Shown here: positions 42,034 through 51,339 of the stretch, one piece after another
How the letters are laid out: every line of letters begins with the position of its first letter
Numbering within the stretch: the stretch's first letter is position 1
From: Anaerolineales bacterium
GTDB lineage: Bacteria > Chloroflexota > Anaerolineae > Anaerolineales > Villigracilaceae
Assembly: GCA_030583925.1 (NCBI GenBank)
Contig: CP129482.1
Location: 1,736,001-1,800,000 of the forward strand
Reading direction: 5' to 3'
Length of the DNA stretch: 64,000 nucleotides
Position numbers and translations under genes: made by a program
Notes under the pieces: model-generated
What the model was told of the DNA's origin: nothing
The model's database searches: none
The model's input: the letters and a program-made list of their open reading frames with translations, nothing else

Positions 42034-44628
42034 ATGCCCGCCTCCCGTTGGCAATCTAGTTTCAACGAACTCTTTCAATGGATCGGTGAAGCGGATGACG
42101 GCTTGCTCTCGATGATCATGCCGTCGTTCTTCTCGCGCGGTCCCGCTCAAGATTCTGGGAATTCAACTCCCAATGCCGCGCAAACATCCACAGAAAATAA
42201 ATATCCGCAAGTTCTTCCGATCCTTCCGTTGCGCGGCGTGGTGGTGTACCCGCACACCGCTGTCCCGTTGACGGTTGGTCAGCCGCGCTCGATCAAACTG
42301 GTGGATGAGGTGGTCGCGGGCGACAAACTTGTGGGATTGATCGCCGCCACAAACCCCGAACTGGAAACCCCGGGTCCCGCCGACCTTTATACTGTCGGCA
42401 CCATCGCGACCGTTCACCGCCTCCTGCGCGCGCCCGATGGAACGATCCGCTTGCTGGTGCAGGGCATGGATCGCTTTCGTGTGGGCGAATTCACCGAGCA
42501 GGAACCGTACCTCAAAGCGCGCATCGAACTTGCGCCTGAATTGATCGAGCAAGGCTTGGAGATCGACGCGCTCGCCCGCAACGCGCGCGACCAGTTCCAG
42601 CAGATCACGCAAATGATTCCCTCCTTCCCGGAGGAATTGGCTGGTTCCATTACCTCCGTCGAAGATCCGCTGCAGACCGCGTATACGATCGCCAATTTCC
42701 AGCGCATGGATCTGAAAGACGCGCAGGAAATTCTCGCCATCGATTCGGTTGCCGAAAAACTCAAAAAGTTGGTCGGCTTGCTCGCGCGCGAAGCGGAAGT
42801 GTTGTCGCTGGGGCAGAAGATCCAGAACGAAGCGCGCGGCGAGATCGAAAAGGTTCAGCGCGAATATTTCCTGCGTGAGCAGATGAAAGCCATTCAAAAA
42901 GAGTTAGGCGAGAAGGACGAACAAGCCGCAGAGACCGAGGAGTTTCGCAAAAAGATCGAAGAGGCGAAGATGCCCGAAGAAGCGGCGAAGCAGGCGTCCC
43001 GTGAGTTGGAACGTTTGTCCCGTCTGCCGACTGCCGCGGCGGAGTACGGAGTCATCCGCACGTATCTCGATTGGCTCGTCAGTGTCCCGTGGTCGAAATC
43101 CACCGAGGATAATCTTGAGATCCCGCACGCGCGTAAGATCTTGGATAAGGATCATTTTGGGCTGGAGGATGTCAAGGAACGCATCCTTGAATTTCTTGCG
43201 ATTCGGAAATTGCGGATCGACCGCAAGGATGAGCTGAAGCCGCCGTCTGACGATCAGATTCGCCGCGAGCGCGAAGGCGTGATCCTTTGTTTTGTCGGTC
43301 CGCCCGGCGTTGGCAAGACCTCGCTGGGGCAGTCTATTGCCCACGCTATGGGACGTAAATTTGTGCGCGCTTCGTTGGGCGGCTTGCGCGACGAGGCGGA
43401 GATTCGCGGTCATCGCCGCACCTACATCGGCGCGATGCCGGGGCGCATCCTGCAATCACTGCGGCGAGTCGAGTCGCGTAACCCGGTCTTCATGCTCGAC
43501 GAAATTGATAAACTAACCTTCGATTTTCACGGCGACCCCGCCTCGGCGCTTCTCGAAGCGCTTGATCCCGAACAGAACAGCGAGTTCCGCGATAATTATC
43601 TTGAAGTCGCTTACGACCTTTCACAGGTTTTCTTCATCACCACCGCCAACACGCTGGAAACGATTCCCGGTCCGTTGCTCGACCGCATGGAGATCATCTC
43701 GCTGTTGGGCTACACCGAAAAAGAAAAGATTTCGATCGCCAAAGGCTATTTGATTCCGCGTCAGATCCGCGAGAACAGCCTGCGCGAAAAAGAAGTAACG
43801 TTCACCGACGAAGCCTTGCAGAAGATCATCCGTGAGTATACGCGCGAGGCGGGCGTCCGCAATTTGGAACGGAAGATCGGCGCGGTCTGCCGCAAAGTTG
43901 GCACGCGCATCGCCGAGGGCAAATTGACCAAGGTGAAGATCGTCCCTGATCTTTTAGAGGAATATCTTGAGCATCCTATCTTCCATGGGACGGAAGAACT
44001 CAACCGCCGCATCTCGATCCCCGGCGTGGTGCCGGGACTCGCGTGGACCCCGTACGGAGGCGATGTGTTGTTCGTGGAAGCGACCGGCATGCCGGGCGGC
44101 AGAGGCTTCCAAGTCACCGGCTCCATCGGAAACGTGATGAACGAATCGGCGCGCGCCGCGCTGTCGCTCGTGCGTTCTCGCGCGCAGAAGTTAGGGCTCG
44201 AAAGCCAATTCTTCGATAAGAACGATATTCACATGCATATCCCCGCTGGCGCGCAGCCGAAAGATGGTCCCTCCGCTGGTGTGACCATGGCGACCGCCAT
44301 CGTTTCATTGGTCTCGGGGCGCAAGGTCAAGCCGAATGTCGGCATGACCGGCGAGATCACCCTGCGCGGGCAAGTGCTTCCCATCGGCGGCGTCAAGGAA
44401 AAAGTCCTCGCCGCGCATCGCAACGGATTGAAAACGATCATCTTACCGAAATACAACGAGCAAGATATGGACGATGTGCCTGACGAGATCAAAGACTCGA
44501 TGAAATTCATTTACGTGGAGACGATTGACGATGTTCTCGCCTCGGCATTGGAAGCGGCTCCCGTCGGTAAAAGCCGTAAAAACGGAAAGACAAGACGAAA
44601 TGGCAAAAGTACTCCTCGCCGAAGATGA
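42034..44628 (+). CDS. lon: ATP-dependent Lon protease (LonA)
   Basis: 864 aa. The N-terminal substrate domain starts with [19 protein letters not shown] (about 60-78), after a nonstandard first 50 residues. Coiled-coil and AAA+ module with Walker [17 protein letters not shown] and Walker [11 protein letters not shown]. The Ser-Lys protease domain has catalytic Ser in [12 protein letters not shown] and Lys in [14 protein letters not shown]. Degrades misfolded and regulatory proteins in the cytoplasm. Starts: ATG at 42034, or TTG at 42022 overlapping the hsp20 stop. The final 29 bases overlap the next gene. Confidence 0.95.
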   Translation: MPASRWQSSFNELFQWIGEADDGLLSMIMPSFFSRGPAQDSGNSTPNAAQTSTENKYPQVLPILPLRGVVVYPHTAVPLTVGQPRSIKLVDEVVAGDKLVGLIAATNPELETPGPADLYTVGTIATVHRLLRAPDGTIRLLVQGMDRFRVGEFTEQEPYLKARIELAPELIEQGLEIDALARNARDQFQQITQMIPSFPEELAGSITSVEDPLQTAYTIANFQRMDLKDAQEILAIDSVAEKLKKLVGLLAREAEVLSLGQKIQNEARGEIEKVQREYFLREQMKAIQKELGEKDEQAAETEEFRKKIEEAKMPEEAAKQASRELERLSRLPTAAAEYGVIRTYLDWLVSVPWSKSTEDNLEIPHARKILDKDHFGLEDVKERILEFLAIRKLRIDRKDELKPPSDDQIRREREGVILCFVGPPGVGKTSLGQSIAHAMGRKFVRASLGGLRDEAEIRGHRRTYIGAMPGRILQSLRRVESRNPVFMLDEIDKLTFDFHGDPASALLEALDPEQNSEFRDNYLEVAYDLSQVFFITTANTLETIPGPLLDRMEIISLLGYTEKEKISIAKGYLIPRQIRENSLREKEVTFTDEALQKIIREYTREAGVRNLERKIGAVCRKVGTRIAEGKLTKVKIVPDLLEEYLEHPIFHGTEELNRRISIPGVVPGLAWTPYGGDVLFVEATGMPGGRGFQVTGSIGNVMNESARAALSLVRSRAQKLGLESQFFDKNDIHMHIPAGAQPKDGPSAGVTMATAIVSLVSGRKVKPNVGMTGEITLRGQVLPIGGVKEKVLAAHRNGLKTIILPKYNEQDMDDVPDEIKDSMKFIYVETIDDVLASALEAAPVGKSRKNGKTRRNGKSTPRRR

Positions 44629-44953
44629 CCACACGATGGTCATGCTCCTTCAAACCCTCCTCAAGATGGAGGGCTTTGAAGTTTTCGTCGCGGATATAGA
44701 CGCCGACATCCCGGCGGTGATCCGTCAAGAAAATCCCGATGCGCTTTTCATGGATGTCCATTTAGGTCAACAAAGCGGCATGGAAGTGGCTGAGTCGCTT
44801 CGCAAAGATCCGCAATTTTCCGAACTCCGCATCGTGATGACTTCCGGGCTGAACGTCCGCGAGGAATGTCTCCGGCGCGGCGCAAACGATTTTCTCCTCA
44901 AACCCTTCATGCCCGATGACCTGCTTGCCTTATTGCGGGACAACAAAACATGA
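44600..44953 (+). CDS. Single-domain response regulator (receiver only)
   Basis: 117 aa, just a CheY-like receiver: [10 protein letters not shown] acidic pair, phosphoacceptor Asp in [11 protein letters not shown], Thr/Ser in VMTSGL and Lys in FLLKPFMP. No output domain. Start at 44600 overlaps the end of lon by 29 bases, and the stop overlaps mogA in ATGA. The position inside a lon operon suggests that proteolysis or stress may be tied to a phosphorelay; no cognate kinase is adjacent. Confidence 0.87.
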   Translation: MAKVLLAEDDHTMVMLLQTLLKMEGFEVFVADIDADIPAVIRQENPDALFMDVHLGQQSGMEVAESLRKDPQFSELRIVMTSGLNVREECLRRGANDFLLKPFMPDDLLALLRDNKT

Positions 44954-45444
44954 TGATTCGCGTGGGGATTCTGACTCTCTCCGACCGTTCGGCACGCGGC
45001 GAACGCGCGGACGAATCGGGACCCGCGCTGGCGCGTCGAATCGAAACGGAAGGCTGGTCTGCCCTTAGGCAATTGACTCTCCCCGACGATGAATCCGCCA
45101 TCCGCGAGACGCTCGCCCAGTGGGCAGACGCGGGTGATCTCGATCTCATCCTCACCACCGGCGGCAGCGGATTTTCCCCGCGTGACGTAACTCCTGAAGC
45201 GACGCGCGCCGTCATCGAACGCGAAGCGCCGGGCATAGCCGAAGCGATGCGCGCCGCCAGCCTCAAAATTACGCCGCACGCCATGCTCTCGCGTTCTGTG
45301 GCTGGCATCCGCAAGCGGACGCTCATCATCAACCTGCCGGGCAGTCCCAAAGGCGCAATAGAAAATTTGGAAGTAGCGTTGCTCGTTCTGCCTCATGCAG
45401 TCCAGTTGCTGCGCGATGATCCCGCGTCCGAGAAGTCTCATTGA
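44950..45444 (+). CDS. mog: Molybdenum cofactor biosynthesis protein MogA/MoaB
   Basis: 164 aa. Adenylates molybdopterin ahead of metal insertion. Signatures: VGILTLSDRSARGERADESGP, then LILTTGGSGFSPRDVTPEAT (the molybdopterin-binding TGGTG.. loop) and RTLIINLPGSPKGAIENLE. Two adjacent ATG codons; the first at 44950 overlaps the previous stop by 4 bases. The MobA-like genes 7 kb upstream belong to the same cofactor pathway. Confidence 0.9.
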   Translation: MMIRVGILTLSDRSARGERADESGPALARRIETEGWSALRQLTLPDDESAIRETLAQWADAGDLDLILTTGGSGFSPRDVTPEATRAVIEREAPGIAEAMRAASLKITPHAMLSRSVAGIRKRTLIINLPGSPKGAIENLEVALLVLPHAVQLLRDDPASEKSH

Positions 45445-45445
45445 G

Positions 45446-45474
45446 TTCCGACCCTGATTTTGTTGTAGTATAAT
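45446..45474 (+). promoter_or_regulatory. Candidate promoter of efp
   Basis: A perfect TATAAT (45469-45474) with a weak -35 TTCCGA (45446-45451) at 17 bases. The efp start is 45 bases downstream. Confidence 0.45.
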
Positions 45475-45519
45475 CCCGCCGCTTCAAGCGAAATTTATCA
45501 AATAAAGGAAAGCGCACGC

Positions 45520-46077
45520 ATGATTGACGTCAACGAATTACGAAAAGGGGTCACCTTCGAACTGGATGGCAACCTCTACAAAGTATTGGATTACAGCCAC
45601 AACAAGACTGGGCGCGGCAACGCCAACATCCGCATCAAAGCCCGCAACCTACAAACCGGGTCGAACATCGAACGGACATTTAACTCCGGTCAATCGGTGC
45701 AGGATGTGAGACTTGATTTTCACAACGTGTCATACCTGTATAACGACGGCGACTTTTATCACTTCATGGACAATACAACCTTTGAGCAACCTGCCGTCAG
45801 CGCCAAAATGCTCGGCGAGACCGCCCTCTATCTCAAAGAAGGCATGGAAGTCAAACTGACTTTTTACAACGGCGCGCCGCTTGATGTGGAATTCCCTTCC
45901 ACCGTTGACCTCAAAGTAGTCGAAGCCGAAACCGCCATCCGCGGCGACACTGCCACCGGCGTAACTAAAAAAGTGGTCACCGAAACCGGCTTGGAAGTTC
46001 AATGCCCGCAATTCGTCAAAGTGGGCGATGTGATCCGCATCAACACCGAGACCGGCGAATACACCACCCGCGTATAA
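45520..46077 (+). CDS. efp: Translation elongation factor P
   Basis: 185 aa, three OB-like domains as usual for EF-P. Relieves ribosomes stalled on polyproline. Start MIDVNELRKGVTFELDGNLY; the domain I tip loop is NKTGRGNANIRIKARNL, with Arg at the place where many bacteria have a modifiable Lys, so a lysine-modifying EpmA/EpmB system is not expected. The EF-P signature lies in the C-terminal domain (KVVTETGLEVQCPQFVKVGD). AAAGGA before the ATG and its own promoter support a single-gene unit. Confidence 0.95.
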   Translation: MIDVNELRKGVTFELDGNLYKVLDYSHNKTGRGNANIRIKARNLQTGSNIERTFNSGQSVQDVRLDFHNVSYLYNDGDFYHFMDNTTFEQPAVSAKMLGETALYLKEGMEVKLTFYNGAPLDVEFPSTVDLKVVEAETAIRGDTATGVTKKVVTETGLEVQCPQFVKVGDVIRINTETGEYTTRV

Positions 46078-46080
46078 TGT

Positions 46081-46118
46081 CGCTGCGAGGAGGAGTGAAG
46101 CGACGACGGAGCAATCTC
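46081..46118. repeat. Short dispersed-type intergenic repeat
   Basis: Contains GCTGCGAGGAGGAGTGAAGC and a CGACGGAGCAATCTC ending, a word combination typical of repeats scattered between genes in Chloroflexota. Only one clear copy is in this window, so its repeat nature rests on general knowledge. Confidence 0.3.
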
Positions 46119-46222
46119 TTTCATCGTATTTGACTTTGTCTGAAGTTGTGTGCGGGCGGCTGGGGTAATGAATCCGCCCGCCCGCTCATCGCATACTTAG
46201 GCAGCCAGCCTACAATACCTGC

Positions 46223-46552
46223 ATGAAAACTCCCTTCGGCGCTGAATGTCCTTATTTTTACGGCGATTATTTCCGCGGTCGCAACGTGGAAGAATGTCGC
46301 TTGCTCAATATCTCCGGGCAGGAATGGTCGCGCGACCTGTGCAAATTCTGCCCGGTACCCGAAATCTCCCGCGCTAACGCCTGTGAACACATGCGCTTGA
46401 CCGCGAAAGTGGCGCGCCCGTTTTCGGCGGCGTTCATGCGGCGCGTACAGGTTTCGGCGCGCTGCGAAAAAACGAAGAGAAAAGTTTCCGAACCGCAAGT
46501 GGGGTGCGGTGAATGTCATTCGCTCCCTTTCAAATTTGAGATCAAATCCTAA
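46223..46552 (+). CDS. Uncharacterised small Cys-rich protein
   Basis: Not recognised. 109 aa with eight Cys (residues 9, 25, 40, 43, 54, 81, 95, 98), including two CxxC pairs (CKFC and CGEC), suggesting zinc or iron-sulphur binding. Basic between about 57 and 90. No membrane segment. Lies between efp and a HAD-DinB fusion on the same strand; the next start is 29 bases after its stop. It could be a metal-binding adaptor, but there is no direct evidence. Confidence 0.6.
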   Translation: MKTPFGAECPYFYGDYFRGRNVEECRLLNISGQEWSRDLCKFCPVPEISRANACEHMRLTAKVARPFSAAFMRRVQVSARCEKTKRKVSEPQVGCGECHSLPFKFEIKS

Positions 46553-46580
46553 CGAACTGCGGGGCATCTCGATCAACACA

Positions 46581-47792
46581 ATGTCACTTACCTTACTGCT
46601 CGATCTTGACGACACCCTCCTCAATACGAATTTGCACGCCTTCATGCCCGCCTATTTTCAGGCGTTGACAGATCACGTGTGCGGACATGTCTCTTCCGAA
46701 AAATTCATGTACGCGCTTATCGGCGGCGTGAACTGTATGAACGACAACGAAGACCCGCGCCGCGCGTTGCGCGAGGTCTTCGAAGATTATTTTTACCCGG
46801 CGTTAGGTTTGCCAAAGGGTGAATTGCAAGATGTGCTGGAAGATTTCTACGACCGCGAATTCCCCAAACTTGCCTCGCACACTACGCGTATGCCGGGCGC
46901 GCGCGAACTTATAGAGTGGGCAAGCAAGTCCAATGTGCGCGTTGCCATTGCCAACGACCCGTTGTTTCCGGCAAAAGCCACCCATCATCGTTTGCGCTGG
47001 GCGGGGTTCGAGCCCGAACAATTCGAATTGGTATCTGCCTTTGAGGATTTTCATTTCACCAAATCGCGCCCGGCGTATTACGCGGAAGTATTAGGACGCC
47101 TCGGCTGGCGGGAAGGTCCTCTGCTGATGGCAGGGAATGACGTTCACCGCGATATTCTCCCCGCGCAACGATTGGGATTGAAAACATTTTTCGTGGGACG
47201 TGAACTCGCTTCCCATCTGGACGGGGCGGCTGGTTCCGGTTCGTTGGCGGATCTACGCCGCTGGCTTGACTCAGCCGACCCGTCCGCGCTTGAACCGGAT
47301 TACAAATCCCGCGACGCGACGCTGGCGACATTATTGTCCACGCCGGCCGTCCTCCCGACATTGATCCAACCATTGACGGACGTGGATTGCCGCCATGAAC
47401 CCACCCGCGACGATTGGGCGATGATCGAGATCGTGTGTCATTTGCGCGATACCGAGCGTGAAGTGCACGCCTTGCAAGTTGACTTGATGCTGGACAAGGA
47501 CGACGCGTTCATTCCGCGGCCGGATGCCGGCGTTTGGGCGAGCGAACGCGACTATCTACATGAAGATCCTGCCGCGGCGTTGAAGGAGTTTGGCGCGGCG
47601 CGCGTCGCGTTGTTGGATAAAGTGAAAAATATGCCGGATGAAATCTGGGATCGTAAAGTCCGCCATGCAATTTTTGGTCCGTCGAATTTTTCGGAAGTGC
47701 TGAGCTTCGCCGCCGACCATGACCGTTTGCATATACAACAGGCTTGGAAAACCCTGCGGTCGCTTGCCGATAAGCGCGTCCAATCCATCTAA
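46581..47792 (+). CDS. HAD hydrolase fused to a DinB-like domain
   Basis: 403 aa. Residues about 1-245 are a haloacid-dehalogenase hydrolase: nucleophile motif LLLDLDDTLLNTN, a helical cap, RVAIANDPLF (motif II region) and MAGNDVHRDILPAQRLGL (motif IV). Residues about 260-400 look like a DinB/DUF664 four-helix bundle with possible metal His in IVCHLRDTERE and DHDRLHIQQAW. Such a fusion is unusual; it may be a phosphatase with a second metal-dependent transfer activity. The reading frame extends upstream to 46509, but the HAD core begins at the ATG at 46581. Confidence 0.78.
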   Translation: MSLTLLLDLDDTLLNTNLHAFMPAYFQALTDHVCGHVSSEKFMYALIGGVNCMNDNEDPRRALREVFEDYFYPALGLPKGELQDVLEDFYDREFPKLASHTTRMPGARELIEWASKSNVRVAIANDPLFPAKATHHRLRWAGFEPEQFELVSAFEDFHFTKSRPAYYAEVLGRLGWREGPLLMAGNDVHRDILPAQRLGLKTFFVGRELASHLDGAAGSGSLADLRRWLDSADPSALEPDYKSRDATLATLLSTPAVLPTLIQPLTDVDCRHEPTRDDWAMIEIVCHLRDTEREVHALQVDLMLDKDDAFIPRPDAGVWASERDYLHEDPAAALKEFGAARVALLDKVKNMPDEIWDRKVRHAIFGPSNFSEVLSFAADHDRLHIQQAWKTLRSLADKRVQSI

Positions 47793-47860
47793 CGTGTGTT
47801 TTAATCCCAGATATTGACTATTCGCGCTGGTTGGCGCGCTGTTTGAAGGAGTCTGATTTG

Positions 47861-49105
47861 ATGATGAGGAAGCGAGTTGTCGTCACGGGGATGGGATGCA
47901 TCAGCCCTGTTGGGAATACGGTGAAGGAGACGTGGGCGTCCTTGCTAGCGGGGAAGTCTGGCGCGGGACCCATCACGCATTTCGATGCCAGCAAGCATAA
48001 GACGCGTTTTGCCGCTGAAGTGAAGGGATTCGACCCAGTTGCCTTTTTCAGCGCGCGTGAGGCGCGTAAGATGGATCGCTTTACCCAATTCGCTACAGTA
48101 GCGGCGATGGAAGCGTTGGCGCAAGCCGGTTTGAAAATTGACGAATCGAATCGCGACCGTGTGGGCGTCGTGATCGGCACCGGCATTGGCGGCATTGGCA
48201 CGATCATGGAGCAGGCGGCTGTACTGCACGAGCGCGGCGTTGACCGCGTCAGCCCGTTCCTCATCCCGATGATGATCTCGGATAGCGCGGCGGGGATGAT
48301 CGCCATCCGCTTCGGCGCACGCGGCCCGAATATGTCTATTGCGACGGCGTGCGCAACGGGCAGTAATACCATCGGGGAAGCCGCTGAAATGATTCGTCGA
48401 GGTTCGGCTGACGCGATCGTCGCGGGCGGAGCGGAAGGCGCGCTGGTTCCCATTACGATGGCGGGGATGAATGTCATCGGCGCGTTGTCTACGCGGAACG
48501 ATGATCCGCAGAGCGCGTCGCGACCGTTCGACAAAGACCGCGACGGCTTTTTGATGGGGGAGGGCGCGGGCGTGGTGATCCTTGAATCGCTTGAGTCGGC
48601 AAACGCACGCGGCGCGGCGATCCTTGCGGAGATCAACGGTTACGGAACCTCGGACGACGCGCACCACGTCTCTGCGCCGGCGGAAAACGGAGCGGGCGCT
48701 GCGCTTTCGATGCAGTTTGCGCTCGATGACGCGGGTCTAGGCGTTGGCGATATCCAGTACATCAATGCGCATGGAACTTCCACGTATTTGAACGACAAAA
48801 GTGAAACTGCGGCGATCAAGACCGTGTTTGGCGAAACGGCATACTCGATCCCCGTATCTTCAACAAAATCCATGACCGGGCATTTGCTCGGCGCGTCCGG
48901 CGCGGTGGAGGCGATCTTTTCCATCCTTGCCATCCGCGAAGGGATTATCCCGCCAACGATCAATTACCACACGCCGGACCCGGAATGCGATCTCGATTAT
49001 GTGCCGAACCAACCGCGCAAGGCTGCGCTTAGACATGTCATGTCGAATTCATTCGGGTTTGGCGGTCACAATGCGACGTTGGTTGTGGGGCAGTTTGCGG
49101 AATAG
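47861..49105 (+). CDS. fabF: 3-oxoacyl-ACP synthase II
   Basis: 414 aa. Condenses malonyl-ACP with acyl-ACP in fatty acid elongation. Start RKRVVVTGMGCISPVGN, catalytic Cys in IATACATGSNTIGEA, first His in INAHGTSTYLND, second His in SFGFGGHNATLVV, and the Lys-containing SSTKSMTGHLLGASG. AAGGAG lies 9 bases before the ATG at 47861. fabH follows on the same strand after 61 bases, but no acpP, fabD or fabG is present here. Confidence 0.95.
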   Translation: MMRKRVVVTGMGCISPVGNTVKETWASLLAGKSGAGPITHFDASKHKTRFAAEVKGFDPVAFFSAREARKMDRFTQFATVAAMEALAQAGLKIDESNRDRVGVVIGTGIGGIGTIMEQAAVLHERGVDRVSPFLIPMMISDSAAGMIAIRFGARGPNMSIATACATGSNTIGEAAEMIRRGSADAIVAGGAEGALVPITMAGMNVIGALSTRNDDPQSASRPFDKDRDGFLMGEGAGVVILESLESANARGAAILAEINGYGTSDDAHHVSAPAENGAGAALSMQFALDDAGLGVGDIQYINAHGTSTYLNDKSETAAIKTVFGETAYSIPVSSTKSMTGHLLGASGAVEAIFSILAIREGIIPPTINYHTPDPECDLDYVPNQPRKAALRHVMSNSFGFGGHNATLVVGQFAE

Positions 49106-49166
49106 AAGCACGATCTTATTGGCGCGGCCGCTTTGTCGGCGCGCTTCGGTTTAGTTAGGAGCTCAA

Positions 49167-50270
49167 ATGCCAAATGCACATATCACGGGCTGGGGGATGG
49201 CAGTGCCTGAAACGATCATGACCAATGACGAACTGAAGGAGTTTGTCGAAACCAGCGACGAGTGGATTCGCGAACGCACCGGCATCCGCGAACGGCGCAT
49301 TGCCCGCGAGACGGATTTTACCTCCACGCTGGCGGTGGACGCTGCGATTCAAGCCCTTAAAGTGGCGAACGTCCGCCCAACGGACATTGACCTGGTCATT
49401 TGCTCCACCTCCACGCCGGAATATCTCTTTCCCGCGACGGCTTGTCTGATCCAAGATCAACTGGGCGCGACGCGAGCCGGCGCATTCGATCTATTGGCGG
49501 CGTGCTCGGGATTCATCTATGCGTTGAATATGGCGGCTCAATCCATTCGGAGCGGCTCGATCAAGACCGCGCTGGTCATCGGCTCTGAGACGCTTTCGCG
49601 CTTCGTCAATTGGAAGGATCGCAACACGTGCATCCTTTTCGGCGACGGCGCGGGCGCATTTGTCTTGCAGGCAAGCGAGCGACCCGGCGGTGTTCTCTCG
49701 GCGGTGATGCACTCGGACGGTTCGGGCGGGGATCTGTTAACACTGCCCGGCGGCGGGAGCCGAAACCCAATCACCGAAACGACGTACCATGAAGGCAAGC
49801 ATTACATCCAAATGGACGGCAAAGAGGTTTTCCGTTTTGCCACGCGCGTGATGGCGTCTGCCACGCAAGAAGCGCTCGATGCGGCGGGGCTGAAAGTGGA
49901 CGATATCCGCTGGGTGGTGCCGCATCAGGCAAACATCCGCATCATCGAAGCAGCGGCGCGCGGACTCAAACTCCCGATGGATCGGTTTATCGTCAATCTG
50001 GATAAATATGGCAACACTTCCACGGCATCCATTCCCATTGCGATGGTGGAAGCGGTCGAAAATGGACAGATCCAATCCGGCGACAAGTTCGTGATGGTGG
50101 GCTTCGGCGCGGGACTCACGTGGGGCGCGCTCGCGGCAGAGTGGACAGGTCCCATCCCAAGCAAAGGACACGTGCGCCCCGAACAATATCGCACGCTGGG
50201 CAGAGTGCGCTCGATCGTGCGGCGTTTCATTCGCTTTATCGAAGGGTTGCTGTATCGCCGCGAACTATAA
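49167..50270 (+). CDS. fabH: 3-oxoacyl-ACP synthase III with C-terminal extension
   Basis: 367 aa. Starts fatty acid synthesis by condensing acyl-CoA with malonyl-ACP. NAHITGWGMAVPE at the N-terminus, catalytic Cys in LLAACSGFIYAL, His in VVPHQANIRIIE, Asn in YGNTSTASIPIA, and the final GFGAGLTWGA. The typical FabH ends there (about 325 residues); here a basic tail of about 35 residues follows (rich in Arg, with VRSIVRRFIRFIEGLLYRR), possibly an amphipathic membrane-touching helix. TTAGGAG lies before the ATG. Confidence 0.94.
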   Translation: MPNAHITGWGMAVPETIMTNDELKEFVETSDEWIRERTGIRERRIARETDFTSTLAVDAAIQALKVANVRPTDIDLVICSTSTPEYLFPATACLIQDQLGATRAGAFDLLAACSGFIYALNMAAQSIRSGSIKTALVIGSETLSRFVNWKDRNTCILFGDGAGAFVLQASERPGGVLSAVMHSDGSGGDLLTLPGGGSRNPITETTYHEGKHYIQMDGKEVFRFATRVMASATQEALDAAGLKVDDIRWVVPHQANIRIIEAAARGLKLPMDRFIVNLDKYGNTSTASIPIAMVEAVENGQIQSGDKFVMVGFGAGLTWGALAAEWTGPIPSKGHVRPEQYRTLGRVRSIVRRFIRFIEGLLYRREL

Positions 50271-50327
50271 TGGTACATTAATCCTGATTGTGGTACGATA
50301 AGGTCGAAACTGGAAAAGGAGTTACAC

Positions 50328-50519
50328 ATGCTTGGATTACCGCGTGGATCGGAATGGATCATTATTTTGCTGATCGTCATTCTGTTGTTTGGACCCGGAC
50401 GAATCGGAAAGATCGCCGGCGAACTAGGAAAAGGAATCCGTTCATTTCGTGACGGGTTAAGCGAAGGAAAGCAAGACGAAAATTCAACCGACTCATCGGG
50501 TAACACCGAACCGAAATAG
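50328..50519 (+). CDS. tatA: Twin-arginine translocase subunit TatA
   Basis: 63 aa. One N-terminal membrane helix (WIIILLIVILLFGPGRIGKI) followed by the amphipathic helix GELGKGIRSFRDGL and an acidic tail, the classic TatA/E layout with the FGP hinge. Forms the pore-like assembly that exports folded proteins. GGAG is about 8 bases before the ATG; a strong terminator follows. tatC is not in the window. Confidence 0.93.
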   Translation: MLGLPRGSEWIIILLIVILLFGPGRIGKIAGELGKGIRSFRDGLSEGKQDENSTDSSGNTEPK

Positions 50520-50520
50520 A

Positions 50521-50547
50521 AAAAGGCTCTCGCAAGAGAGCCTTTTT
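50521..50547 (+). terminator. Intrinsic terminator after tatA
   Basis: Stem GGCTCTC/GAGAGCC with loop GCAA, preceded by an A-run and followed by five T. Symmetric enough to work in both directions. Confidence 0.92.
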
Positions 50548-50593
50548 GTTGTCTTGTGATGTTCGATTAATAGACATTATCCGAATTAGATCT

Positions 50594-50666
50594 GGACGCT
50601 GATTCACGCTGAGAAACGCAGAATTTTCTTCCTGAATCAGCGAAATCAGCGTTCGTCTACGTCCCC
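50594..50666. repeat. Imperfect intergenic repeat (CGCTGATT words)
   Basis: GACGCTGATTCACGCTGAG on the left and CTGAATCAGCGAAATCAGCG on the right are partly inverted copies of each other. Located between tatA and the converging MgtC-like gene. No gene is seen in it. Confidence 0.5.
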
Positions 50667-50688
50667 AAAGGCTTGTAACAGATAAAGT

Positions 50689-51330
50689 CTAATAATCCAG
50701 CTCTTTCACATCTTTGTCCTTCAACAGCGCTTCGACGAATTTTTCATGGTTGCCCGGTGAGCCGCTCACGCGCCAAATGCTGGTAATCGAGCGTTCTGTC
50801 TTCGTTTGGCGCCGCTCGAAGATAGCGAGTGAATTCGCCTCAAGAGCGCGGTTGACTTTTTCAAATCCTTTTCCGGTTCCCGATGCGAGCGTAATCTTAT
50901 AGGTTCTCGATTCACGGATTCGATCAATCCGTTTTTCGATTTGCGGGAAAACCAGTAAGACGATCAATATGACCAGCGTGGATATTGAAACGAAAACCAA
51001 CTGACCTGCGCCGATTCCCATGCCGAGCGCGGCGGAAAGCCAGATCGTCGCGGCAGTGGTCAACCCGCCAACCTTGCCATGCTCCCGGATGATCGCGCCC
51101 GCGCCAAGAAAGCCGATGCCGGTAACGATGTTTGCCGCAATGCGTGTTTGAGTGAAGCCGGGATCCGTGCTCAGTGAAAAGATCGTGAAGAGCGTCGAGC
51201 CGACGGTGATCAAAATGATCGTGCGGAAACCCGCCGCTTTATCTTGATACTCGCGTTCTGCGCCGATCACTCCGCCGACTAGAATCGCCATGCCAAGTTT
51301 GATAAGATTTTCGGTAAGGATTGGATCCAT
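50689..51330 (-). CDS. MgtC/SapB family membrane protein
   Basis: 213 aa. Four to five membrane helices in the first about 140 residues with the family signatures GGVIGAEREYQDKAAGFRT and NIVTGIGFLGAGAIIRE (about 65-82), followed by a soluble ACT-like C-terminal domain (about 140-213, TYKITLASGTG). MgtC relatives act in adaptation to low magnesium and modulate ATP synthase or phosphate uptake in some bacteria; the short C-terminus is the SapB-like form. Separate from neighbours. Confidence 0.88.
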   Translation of the reverse strand: MDPILTENLIKLGMAILVGGVIGAEREYQDKAAGFRTIILITVGSTLFTIFSLSTDPGFTQTRIAANIVTGIGFLGAGAIIREHGKVGGLTTAATIWLSAALGMGIGAGQLVFVSISTLVILIVLLVFPQIEKRIDRIRESRTYKITLASGTGKGFEKVNRALEANSLAIFERRQTKTERSITSIWRVSGSPGNHEKFVEALLKDKDVKELDY

Positions 51331-51339
51331 GCCGCAATT

